Source of the DNA: Adiantum capillus-veneris
Taxonomy: Eukaryota > Streptophyta > Polypodiopsida > Polypodiales > Pteridaceae
DNA length: 64,000 nucleotides
Assembly: GCA_014529385.2 (NCBI GenBank)
Contig: CM043948.1
Coordinates: forward strand, 75,104,791 to 75,168,790
Reading direction: 5' to 3'
The position numbers and the translations under genes are program-made. Below the pieces are notes generated by a model. That model searched no databases. It worked only from the letters and a program-made list of their open reading frames with translations, and was not told the origin of the DNA. The stretch's first letter is position 1, and the number at the start of each line of letters is the position of its first letter. Of the stretch, positions 32,457 through 43,173 are shown one piece after another.

Positions 32457-35076
32457 AGAAAAGAGCCGAGGTCGAAGGAGTTATGCCAGAAGTACAGAGC
32501 CAAGAAGATCGAACGGATGTTAGCAGCGCTGAACATATTCCCTTTAGCAGAGATTGACTTGAATGCAGTTTTACTGAATAAAGAGCAGGCCGACAAGCAG
32601 AAAAAGCAATTCCCCGATCAGTTTATTGAAATCAACACAGGGGAAAGATCAGTTCAGTAAACTAGGAGGTTGGTGAAATCAGCTGATACTGGTATGGTAG
32701 AGGAGCCAGTACATTCTGAAGAACACACAGTGGATCAGAATGCTGATTCAGAATTGAATGGGCCATCTTGGGATTATGCTGAAGAATGGACCAAACGGAA
32801 AGGAGGCGGGCCTAATTGGTTGCTTCCGGACGACCAAAAAGTGGAAGAATGGAACCTAGGATCGGAGGATAGTCTTAAGATGATCAAGATCAACAAGCAT
32901 CTCAACCCGATAATGAAGAAAAAGGCACGCACAATGTTCCAGAACTACAAATACGTATTTGCCTGGGAACACACAGACCTGAAGGGAGTGGATCCTGAAG
33001 TATGTCAGCACCGGATACCGTTGAAGCCAGATGCTAGGCCAGTACGACTGCAAAGATATCGAATGAACCCCAACTATGCTAAGAAGGTCAAAGAGGAGAT
33101 TGATAATATTCTCAAGGCTGGGTTCATCACAGAGGTGGCCAGTAGCGATTGGCTATTTCCCATAGTCGTAGCTCCCAAGAAAAACGGGAAATTGAGAGTT
33201 TGTGTTGACTATAGGAAACTCAACGCCCAAACTATTAAAGATCCATTTCCATTGCCTTTTACTAACATGTTGCTTCATGAGATCGTAGGATATGAAATGT
33301 ATAGCTTTTATGGATGGTTACAGTGGCTATAACCAGTTACAGATCGCTCTTGAAGATAGAGCGAAGACCACTTTCATCACCGAGTGGGGAGCTTTCATGT
33401 ATCTGGTGATGCCTTTCGGCCTATGCAATGCACCAGCTACCTTTCAACGGTGTATGATGGAAATGTTTAATGAATTCCTTCATCGGTTCCTCGCTATCTT
33501 TATGGATGACTTTACAGTATATTCAAATGAGGAACATCACCTACTATTCCTAGAAATGGTTTTCAAACGTTGTCGGGAGAAGCAAATTTGTTTGAATCCA
33601 TTTAAATCCGTTTTCCTAGTCTGGAAGGGACACCTACTGGGACATGTGGTTTCCCGAAATGGAATAGAAATGGCCAACGATAAAATTCAGTGTGTTCAGC
33701 AAGCTAAAGCACCCAGAAATGCTTCAGAGTTGAGCTCTTTCCTGGGTTATGCTAACTTCTATAGAAGGTTTGTACATAAGTTTGCTTCTCAAGCAGTACC
33801 ATTATATGAGCCTACAAAGAAGACCAGTAAGTTCAACTGGACTGCTGAATGTGAGGAGAGCTTCCAGAATTTGAAAAAGGCCATTATCAGTAAACTAGTC
33901 CTTAGACAACCAAACTGGGATGTTATTTTCCATGTACATGTAGACGCTTCGGGATTGGCAATGGGGGCGATATTGGCTCAGCCAGACAGAAGGACTGATT
34001 ATCCGGTTTATTTTGCCAGTCGCAGATTTAGTCAGGCTGAACAAGGATATACAACTACTGAGCGAGAAGCCCTTGGTATGGTTTTCAGTGCTACAAAGTT
34101 TAGGCATTACTTGTTGGGAAAGTTGTTCCATTTTTATGTGGACCATCAGGCTCTTCTGTTTTTGATTAATAAAGTCATTATTCAAGGCAGGTTGATACGG
34201 TGGATGATGTTCCTAATGGAGTTTGAATTCAGAATTTTTCATAAGCCTGGCAAGAATCACTATGGAATTGATTTTCTATCAAGGAGTACGGAAAGTTATT
34301 CAGAAGTACCCTTGAGGAACGAACCAGCGGACGCTGACTTATTTCAGTTGAAAGCAGGAGAATCAGTTGATCTGGAATGGCATGATGTTTATCAGTTTCT
34401 TTCTCAAGGTGATTTTCCAAAAGACTGGACGCAGAACGAGAAGAAAGCTTTGGTCATAAAAAGCTTGAAGTTTACTATCATCGAAGGGTCACTCTATCGA
34501 TTAGGTGTTGATGGTATACTTCGGCGTTGTGTGCCTATGGAAGGGAGAATGCAAGTTATTTCAGAAGCACATAATGGTGAATTTGGTGAACATTTTTCCA
34601 ATGAAGTTACCTACAAGAAGATTCTGCAAGCTGGTCTATGGTGGCAAACACTAATTGCTGATGTTAGAAGTTTTTGTAAAACTTGTGACATATGCCAAAG
34701 AATGGATCAGCCAACATCTGCAGATATGACTCCTTTGACGCCAGTCCAACCACTGGGCGTGTTCATGAAACGGGGATTAGATTTTATGGGACCTTTTAAG
34801 AAGGTCACTCCTAGGAAGAACAAGTACATAGTAATGGCTACTTGTTATGTAACTAAGTGGGTTGAAGCTAAGGCTCTTCCTGACAACACGGCCAAGTCAA
34901 CTGCACGGTTTCTATTTGAGAATATTGTTTGTTGATATGGATGTCCAGTAGAGATTGTGTCAGACAAAGGAACACATTTTATCAATGACACTATGGAAAT
35001 TCTATTGGATATGCTTTCAGTCACAAGCATTGGAAATCTACTCCTTATTATCCCAGATGCCATGGACAGGCTGAAA
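32457..35076 (+). pseudogene. gypsy reverse transcriptase, RNase H and integrase (first part)
   Basis: The RT fingers (RVCVDYRKLNAQTIKDPFPL) are in the frame 32670-33332. A one-base shift at about 33290 leads into 33292-34935 with motif A (FMDGYSGYNQ), motif B (MPFGLCNAPATFQ) and an intact IFMDDFTVYS. RNase H shows its acidic residues (HVDASGLAMG, TTTEREALG, FYVDHQALL). Integrase follows with its zinc ligands (EAHNGEFGEH ... CKTCDICQR), core Asp in GLDFMGPF, a TGA at about 34933, then Asp in VSDKGTHF. The catalytic Glu (GQAES) is at about 35071-35073, a few bases before the inserted element. Most catalytic residues survive, so the decay is recent relative to other elements here. Confidence 0.9.
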
Positions 35077-35080
35077 GTAG

Positions 35081-36214
35081 TGAGGCAAGCTTTTCCATGC
35101 ATGGGAACCCTCCCATATATTTTTTCTCTTTTACCAAAAATATTTCCTATTATATAAGTTACTTTTGATTTTTCTTCCCTTTTTCACAAACGTTTTAGCC
35201 TTTATTATATAAATAAGACTTATGCTAATCAATCACGATGTAGCATAAATAAGTAAGCTTTCTTTGTTGATTTCGTTTTTGACCTTAAATATTAAATATA
35301 TATTATAAATTATATTATATATATATTTTTTAGTATTTTCTAATATATTTTTCACGTATGTATATTATTCCACCCTACCAAATATTTTATTCACTAGTTT
35401 TCATTTTCAAACCTCAACCCCACTTTCAAATTTCAATAATACCTCCATCTAGATGATTGCCAATCTTTTCAAAACTCTAGGTCATGTTTTCATACACATG
35501 AAAGAGCTTACACTTGAAGGCAAGAGAGAAGTCCACTCAAAGGGGACCACCAAAAGACTTTTGCAGCCACAAATAATACATTATTTGGCTGAAATTTTTA
35601 AGTAAAGAAGAACCCCGAATCTGAAGGAGCGTTCAACATGAAAGATGTAGCTCGTGATCTCAACTTTTAGCTCAAACTTTTTTAGAATTTTTGGAGTTAT
35701 GAACGCGGAGCTATGATTTTTGTAGTGGACCCCAGTTTTCTCATGTAATGGTGACACAGGCCATCCGTAGTTTTCTTCCCTCTAGAATGGCTATGGTTCT
35801 ACAAGTCTTCAAGCATGATTACAAGAGACAAGGCTCTTTTAATGAGGTCTTGGCAAGTCTAGAGTGATTCTATCACCATTTTTGGAGGATCCATCCTCAT
35901 CAACAACTATCCACCTTTGACAATCTCTCTTGTAAATTTCTTACCTCTCTCTTCTCTCCCTAATAAGCTTATGTCTAGCCAAAGCTAGACTATTGTAAAT
36001 ATCTCCTATACTCTACATCCTACCCACATTCTCTCATCTTCTCTCTCTATTGACTCTGGTATTTTAAATAATGAGGAGACAAGATGGGAGCCACAGTCAC
36101 ATGCACCCCATTTTCCTAGTCATCAAAGTGGGACACTCACCTCAAATAGAAATATTGCTAAATCCTCCCCTCCTTCCCCATATAAGGAGGCCATGAGAGC
36201 TCACTAAGGGGGAG

Positions 36215-36263
<49 letters not shown>

Positions 36264-37065
36264 ATCCATACACACTCTTGTGCTACATGCTTGTAGCATG
36301 AACCCTAATCACATAATCACAACACCATCATCATCACCATCACCATGCACAAAAGATGAGCACCACACCCCCACACCACTTGTAATTAAGGGTTGAAGGC
36401 ACAATTTCAAGAAGAAGAAGGGTGGACACACTCATGATATTCCTCGCCATCAACTCCCATCCCTCCATTATGCCTCCTACGATCTTGTCCCCTTCTCATT
36501 TTCCTGCCATACGCTACCTATTGTATTCATCTTTTGCAAGCAATCAACACACTCCATCTTGGTGCCATACTTTGTGTCGCTTTGGATACATCTCATTGTG
36601 AGTATGGTATATGCTTGTTCCTTGCCTTTTTTTCTGCTTATGTAAAGGTGTGCGGATTCGCCACCATACACACACACACACACACACACTCCCTCTCCCT
36701 CTCATATTCCTATCATCTTGCTACTTCCATCTTGAGGTGTGCGGATTTGCCACCTCTTGTATGATAAGTGAGCATACTCGCAAGTTTCCCCTATCTCATT
36801 ATCTTCCTTACTAACATGCACGAGTAGCAAGCCCATTCTCACTCATTCACCACTCCTCTCACCTTATTCTCCGACCACCCCATTCCACATTTGGGCTTGG
36901 ATCTTGAAATTGTTTTCCATGGCATGCTTCATTGTGTATATATATGCATCCTAGCCGCATATCTTGCTAGGTGGTGCCCCTATTGTGTATCCCCCATGAT
37001 GAGGCCATTGTGCATAGTCTTGGTGTAGAGGCCACCGGGTCTATTTTTTTCACTTCCGCCTCTCA
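35081..37065 (+). mobile_element. nested insertion in integrase, probable solo LTR
   Basis: The integrase text breaks after GCTGAAAGTAG (to 35080) and resumes with CAGCAAGACAATC at about 37070. The insert begins TGAGGCAAGC and ends CGCCTCTCA, flanked by GTAG on both sides (or AGTAG if the end is placed one base earlier). TG...CA ends with imperfect terminal inversion, no coding frames, and a TATA-like CATATAAGG near 36179 suit a solo LTR of about 2 kb. It carries (CA)n tracts at 36219-36262 and 36668-36689. Strand is a guess from the TATA-like site. Confidence 0.75.
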
Positions 37066-37700
37066 GTAGCAGCAAGACAATCAAAACTCTTCTAACTAAG
37101 GTGGTGCAAAAGAAACGAAACCAGTGGGATTTGAAACTCCAGACTGCTCTATGGGCGTATAGGACATCTTACAAGGTCACTACTGGGTTGACACCATTTG
37201 GAATGGTGTATGGCACTGAAGCTGTGGTTCCTATGGAGTTTGTTATCCCAAGTCTGAGAATGGGTGTGAAGTATGGCTTAGACTTCAACCACAATCTGAA
37301 AAAGTGCCTAGATGAACTTATGCAGTTAGATGAACTCATGCAACGGGCTATGCTGGAATAAGAAATTGTTCAGCAACGAAGGAAGCACTGGCATGATCAC
37401 CGAATTAAGGTTCTGGAATTTCAGAAAGGAGATTTGGTGCTTCTCCATCAGTCTAAACTGGGTCCAAAGAAGCCAAACGTGAAGATTGCCTGGGCAGGAC
37501 CATTTGAGGTAGACTGGGTCTTCTCCAATGGTACAGTAAGACTGAAAGATTTATCTGGATTATTGTTGCCAGGAGTATATAATGGTGCAAAGATCAAGCT
37601 TTGCTATTTAGAAGCTAGAGAGTCTGGGCAAGAACAAGGTACTAGGGAATTGGGAACTGCAGATCAAGAAATACTAGAATCGGATATTTTTGGGCTTTTT
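37066..37700 (+). pseudogene. gypsy integrase C-terminus
   Basis: After the insertion the frame resumes with WDLKLQTALWAYRTSYKVTT and FGMVYGTEAVVPMEF, the standard end of the integrase core. It continues over a stop (about 37359-37361) into the GPF/Y-like region (WAGPFEVDWVFSNGTVRLKD). No chromodomain follows. The pol frame fades out between 37650 and 37860. Confidence 0.85.
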
Positions 37701-37859
37701 CATGTGCAACCAGTTCCAATTTCAGAACCAATACCAGTAGAACCAAATTTGACTAATCTTAAAATCAGTACCAGTGTGATCAAACCAGACTGGAAACCAG
37801 TCCAGTGTCAATGGGAACACACTTTTCAATTTTTAATCTCCCAACGGTCAGATGACACG

Positions 37860-38349
37860 CTAGTAGTAATCATTTCAAGGATGGGTAGAAGTCTTGTCCA
37901 ATGCATGTCTGCCATGACAGCAGCGCCGCACACAAGTCTAGGAGCGGCGAGTGGTGGAGCTCTTATGACGCGAACACGTATAACAGTCAGGAGAGTCCGC
38001 ATTTTTCCTCACAAATCCCCTGCACGACGATTTCCTCCTGTTATTCATTCGCCATCGCCAAGCTCCGAGGTTTCTTCGCTACAGCCGCAGACCTCGTCCT
38101 CTGAGGAGACAGTCGACTGTCGACTAACTTTGCCACACAGCGACACCTGGGTATGGCTTTGACGCATCAAGTAAGTCTTCTTCTCCTTCGCCTGTTTCGT
38201 CGTCTTCACAGTGTATGGGTAGGAGGAAGCGCTCAGACAAGATGCAAGAATCTCTTGAGGAAACCCAAGCCATCGTTACTGCTGCAAAGGCAAGCCTTCC
38301 CATCATTTCGTACAGTAAGATTTAGCGCTATGTCTTCACTGACCAAGCA
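37860..38349 (+). other. linker between pol and the 3' frame
   Basis: GC-richer spacer following integrase. Short frames on both strands conflict and none resembles a protein. A possible ATG for the next frame is at 38350; another ATG at 38330 lies in a different frame. Confidence 0.4.
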
Positions 38350-41300
38350 ATGGCTTTGCTGCAACTATGGGATCTCCGAGTTGTTCTGCAAGCGACAAGA
38401 ATAGATTTCGACGCGGACATCATAAAGCAGGTTCTTGATTCTTTCGATGCTGAAGAGGGCAGTGCCATAGTGAATGGTCAAAAGGTGCCTGTTACACCAG
38501 AAAACATCGCTTTTGTATTCCGGATGCCCAATGAACCCAAACCGTCTGTGGCGACACCACAACAGATAAGTAAAGTCCTAAAGGAGGATGAAGCATCTAA
38601 GCGTAAGCGCAAGGCCAATGGTCAAGGGATTCTAGTGGCAGGACTAGAAGCTTCTATTGCTTACAGGTTTGTGGCCGAAGCAGTAAGTCTTAAAAATAAT
38701 CCAACCTATGTTTCTGAGAAAGTCTTTGCTATGCTGTTGGCCAAGACATTGGATTCAAAGGTTTCTATCAACCTTTGTCAAATCCTGTCACACAATGTGC
38801 TCCAACAAACTACCAAGTTGAAATCCCTGAATGTTTTCAAAGCTTGGTATGTTTGGCAATTTTTGTATTGGGCCACTGCTTCAGATGCTCATGATCAGAT
38901 AAAAAAGGCTTGGAGTGAGAAGCCAGTTTCAGAACCCAAGAATATTGATCTGTCCTCAGATGACAAAGCGACAGATAGTCAGACCACTCCAATTGGTCTG
39001 AAAAGGAAAGCCACCTAAGAACAGGCTGGCAGTTCGAAGAAGCCAAAGACTACACTGACAAAGAGCAGTGCGTTTCTGAAGCAGATAGAGAGCCAGGTCA
39101 AGACTCTCAATATTGAAAAGGCTATAGTGAGTCAAAATGAGAAGCAACCTGCTCAGAATACTGTGCTTAACCAGTCAGTAGGACATAGTACAGTCGCTAC
39201 TGGTACTGGTAAAGATCAGGCAAAAGCACCAACTTGTGAGAAGGTAGCAGAACAGTCCGCTGTGGACAGAGAACAACTGGACAAGGGTAAGGGTCCACTA
39301 GACAAAGGCAAAGGCCCAGCTTCTTCAACTTTACCGGGTGGTGTCTCTATTCCAAATAATGAACAAATTTTGCACCTAGTAAAGGACAGGTTGCAGCAGA
39401 TGCAGACCCATCCACTGAAAGGGCGTCTTCTTCTACATCAAGCTGATTATGCAGCCCTACCCTATATGGATCCAGTGACAGTATATGAGCCTACTGATTC
39501 TGACCCAACTACAGTAAAGGACGGATGTTCAATCCTCATCGAGTCTTCTTGGAATACTATTGTCAACTGTATGGGACAAATGATGGATGCTGCAGGGTCA
39601 GAAGATGAACTGAAAAAGGCTAAAGCTGACTTGAAGGAAGCTGAAGACCAGATACAAAAGCTCAAGATAGCACGAGATGAGCAGAATATGCAACATAGGC
39701 TACTTGAAGCTCATTCAGATAGGGTTATTGAGCTATTAAACAAAAAGCTAGCTAAGGCGGAGTCTGAGATACTGATCATCAAGAAACAAAGGAATGAAGC
39801 GCTGAGAGCTGTAGAACGGGTTGAAACAATGCTGAAAATGAAGAGAGTTGAATTCAACTCCCTTTTTATTCGCCATACAGCTCTGAAGGCGTCCCTCATT
39901 GACAGATACATTTATAATAGCCTTTCTGAAATTTTAAATCCAGCAGGCAATGCTGTCTTTGATGTGGAAAATTTGAAGTCTCTCACAGAGACTATGTAGA
40001 GAGATTTGCAGGACAAAGTGGCTGAGTATAATAATGCTCTGATGAATCAAGCAATACTGGATTATATTGAGCAGCAGAATTCCCTGGATGAAGCAGAAGA
40101 AGACAAGGAAGAAGAAGATAAGGACGAAGGAGCTGATAAGGAGGAGGATGACCAAGAAGAAGGGCATACTAATGATGATGACGATGCCCCACCTCCATCT
40201 CCACCTCCAGGACCTGGTACTGGTGGTATAGGGCCAACTGAAGGAGGTCAATCACAGCCAATCACAGCCCAACTAGCCAGGCCAGAATGAAAGCCAGAGT
40301 GAAGGACAGAAGTCGAGTAATCAGCAGTCTGAAGAACAGTAGCCCTGTCACACTGGGAATTAACGAGCAAATCAGTCCCAACTTAGTAGGGAGGCTAAAG
40401 GGAAGAGCAAAGTTTAGGATGAGGGACCAGCAGAGCTGATCAACAACATTCTTTACAGCTTATCACCTTGAACAGGCAATTGAGACATCAGCAGGCTTCC
40501 ATAACCAGACAATATCTGGAGAAGGATGATCTCCTGTCTGATCTGGAATAGTTTCAGAGGTTGTATGTCGGGGCCAGGGAAATGGTGGAGCATTGGAAAT
40601 CAACGGCTTTTCATGATCAAGAAACTTGCCGTTTACCTGCGCATCCCAGCATAGTCCAGGTGCTGGAAAGGGTTCTTGAATGGATAAGCACTGCTGAAGA
40701 GAGAGTGACCAACCCACATTTGCAAAGACAGTCTACTGCAAATTGTCGCTCTCTCGCTCTTGAATTAGAACTTCTGCTGGGAAACAAGCCAACTTACAAA
40801 TGTATGAAGGATGTTAGGGAACAGTTAAAGGAGGTTTTGGTGCAGATGAAAATTGCCAGATGAGTCTTGGATCAGAGAGTAAGGGCCATTCTTGAGGATC
40901 AGACAACCACTAGTAAAGGACCTTAGACTAGAATGTCAGTCGGAGAACATGCAACTGCTCTCTGCAAATTGTTTCAGCTAGTGAGAATCACCAGAAAGAT
41001 GATGCAGTAAGAGAACCAGGCTGTTCTCAATTTTTTAGAATTCGTGCTTGATTCTCCAGTTCTCTTGTATGCCTTTTCAGCAAGAGAAACGGAGCTGCCA
41101 AGATTTTTTCCAGCACTTTATCCTCAACATCCAGAACCAGTTGATCGCCTTACATACTTCAAGATTATTGATGAGCTCCAGGATTGGTATGAGCGATCGA
41201 CTATGGAATGGAAAACTTGGCAAACACTGTTCAATGATGCCCTCTAACTCAATGATATGCATGGACTGAAAGAAGAGATGCACAGGATCCAGATATGTAT

Positions 41301-41937
41301 GGGTCAGTGGAAGATGCAGATTAGGGGCCTGACCAAGATCACTAATCAGCTGCTGCAACTTACTGTTGAATCCTCTAAATTGATTGAAAAGGATATTGTA
41401 GCTAAGGCGGGCCTGGCACCACAATATAGGGAGATGACTAAGATTCTGTTGGAAGCTCGGGTCAAAACTAATCAGCCTCTTCCTGAACGATGGATCCATA
41501 CTGCTTCGCATTGTCACAAGCACACGATCCAGATATGTATGGGTCAGTGGAAGATTCAGATTAGGGGTCTGACCAAGATCACTAATCAGCTGCTGCAACT
41601 TACTGTTGAATACTCTAAATTGCTTAAAAAGGATATTGCAGCTAAGGCGGGCCTGGCACCATAGTATAGGGAGATGGCTGAGATTCTTTTGGAAGCTCGG
41701 GTCAAAACTAATCAGCCTCTTCCCAAAGGATGGATCCATACTGCTTCGCATTGTCACAAGCTGGTCAGAACTAGGATCACCAAAGGAAGACGCACGCTTT
41801 ATGATCCTGCCACCAAAACCTATCATTCCCTCACGCATTATGAAGTAGAGATGACCACAGAAAGGCGAGATCAGCTTGAGAAGCAGGCCATTTACAAACT
41901 CATTCAGAAGGAGAATGCTGGTACTGCGACTTCTTAG
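38350..41937 (+). pseudogene. long 3' frame of about 1,195 codons, function unknown
   Basis: From 38350 to 41937 one reading frame carries protein-like text throughout, broken only by stop codons (39016-39018, 39997-39999, several at 40288-40440, and others), with no net frameshift. Many stops are TAG/TAA/TGA where CAG, CAA or CGA would fit, as expected from C-to-T decay. Residues 1-220 (DADIIKQVLDSFDAEEGSAI, then NGQKVPVTPENIAFVF) have the layout of the capsid-like 'plant transposon protein' domain; this is resemblance only. Residues 420-500 form a coiled coil (DELKKAKADLKEAEDQIQKL). A Glu/Asp-rich and Pro-rich stretch follows at about 580-640. The last third has an 80-residue tandem repeat. 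Its place after integrase is that of env-like or extra ORFs in some plant gypsy lineages, but no signal peptide or membrane segment is apparent. Confidence 0.7.
41281..41760 (+). repeat. two tandem 240-bp units in the 3' frame
   Basis: Copies at 41281-41520 and 41521-41760 are nearly identical and exactly 80 codons long, each including IQICMGQWK and LTKITNQLLQLTVE. The in-frame period kept the frame readable. Confidence 0.95.
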
Positions 41938-42032
41938 ACGCCATCCAGGTCAAAGGGCAAACGGAAGATGGTTCAATGGAAGGATACTGGGTAGTTCCAT
42001 CTCAGAATTCAGTGGCGACTTTTCTTCCTTAG

Positions 42033-42141
42033 CTGGAAGGTCGATATCAGTTTGTGTAGACGATGAGAGCTCTACCTTTGCCTTTTCAGCTGCCTCTCGC
42101 AATCTTTGTATGGCCACTCTATCATTGGTCAAGTCCAATCC
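42033..42141 (-). pseudogene. captured mitochondrial-type HSP70 fragment, antisense
   Basis: The minus strand codes for 36 residues that I recognise as part of the HSP70 (DnaK) ATPase domain, including [19 protein letters not shown] followed by DIDLP, preceded by [10 protein letters not shown]. Mitochondrial HSP70s have nearly the same text ([25 protein letters not shown]). The match stops at both ends, so it is part of one exon rather than a gene. It lies antisense inside the gypsy element, 88 bp before the polypurine tract, and so was carried by the element. It cannot make a functional chaperone. Confidence 0.8.
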
Positions 42142-42225
42142 CCAACATCAGAACCAGACGGTGGATTTTTTAGTCTCAAATCAGAATTAGACAGGGAAAT
42201 TTTTTAGAAATTTTGGAATCTTGCC

Positions 42226-42249
42226 AAAATTCAAGAAAGGAGGGAAGGA
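42226..42249 (+). other. polypurine tract of the 13.7-kb gypsy element
   Basis: The run AAGAAAGGAGGGAAGGA directly precedes the 3' LTR, as required for plus-strand priming. Confidence 0.88.
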
Positions 42250-42730
42250 TGGAGACGGCTGAGACAACTTCACTAAGTGGGAACGTTCTCTTATGAGATC
42301 GACAACGAATTAGCTAGTAATTACTATGGTAATTACTATGGTAAACCCAAGGTGTATAAATAGGGCCCATTACATTGTAATCGGGTTGGCATTTGGGTTA
42401 GCATTTCGGCGGAATTTGTACTTGAGTTGTCAATCATTGGCAGTTGTTGTCGGCTGTACTCTATCTGTAAATCATATCATGCTCACTGTAATCTTTTATT
42501 TGTAATTCCAATCACAACAGATATTCCAGTTACACTTACTCTGTATTCAGTACTCTGAATCTGAATCTGAACCTTATTTTCAGAACATAGTCTGGTTCTT
42601 ATTCCAGTATCTAAATTCCAGTCTTGTTTCTGAGTTTTTGTCCAGTCTACTGTCTGAAATCTTCTAACACTAGTAGCTGAAATCTTCTAACACTGGAATT
42701 AGCTATCTCAAGAGATCAGCTCCAATTCTA
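42250..42730 (+). repeat. 3' LTR of the 13.7-kb gypsy element
   Basis: Starts TGGAGACGGC and ends CCAATTCTA (CA changed to TA). TATAAATAG lies at 42355-42363. It matches the 5' LTR closely except for the 49-bp duplication there. Confidence 0.92.
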
Positions 42731-42735
42731 GGCTC

Positions 42736-43173
42736 CTTGCCACTTGGCATGCTATTAGAGGTTTAAGGTAAGTGATATACAAAGTGATGGATAATTTGGA
42801 TTCTTTGTACCATTATGGGCATAAAGTATTTGACCTAAACAAAAACGAGCTTGATACTTTTAACTATGAAAGGAATTTTTTATAGAAAAATTTATGTTAT
42901 AGCTTCTTGTGGTGAAGCTACATTAATCTTGAAAGATAACCTAAATAAACCGTTAAAGATGTTGATGGAGGATTAAGACACTTGGATTAGAAGGTTCTTT
43001 TGTTAAATTGTATACTGGAATGGTGCTTCATTATTACAATCATTGTACAAAAAATAATTCTAAGACTGATTTGTTTTGTACTTACCATTTCCTTTGTTCT
43101 AAAGCCAGCCGTCGTTTGAATGTTAAAAGTTTAGTTATGTCTTATTATCTATGTTAGAACAACTACACACACA
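42736..43173 (+). repeat. left pseudo-LTR, second part
   Basis: Continues the match to 48324-49084 after the gypsy element. About 320 bp present in the right copy (roughly 48580-48900) are missing here. Both copies end at GTTAGAACARCTACACACACA. Confidence 0.88.

Larger units (their letters stand above)
29076..42730 (+). mobile_element. complete Ty3/gypsy element, 13.7 kb, with extra 3' frame
   Basis: LTRs lie at 29076-29605 and 42250-42730. A perfect target duplication GGCTC is at 29071-29075 and 42731-42735, and the empty site is preserved at about 48319-48323. The internal order is gag, three zinc knuckles, protease, reverse transcriptase, RNase H, integrase, then about 4 kb of further frame, an antisense HSP70 fragment and a polypurine tract. 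Integrase after RNase H defines gypsy. No chromodomain is visible. A 1985-bp insertion at 35081-37065 splits the integrase. Several frameshifts and stops show inactivity. Confidence 0.93.

Noticed and set aside
41077-41838. 254-codon minus-strand frame
   Set aside because: It is antisense to the 3' frame of the gypsy element and open only because the 240-bp unit is duplicated; the plus frame has the protein-like text.
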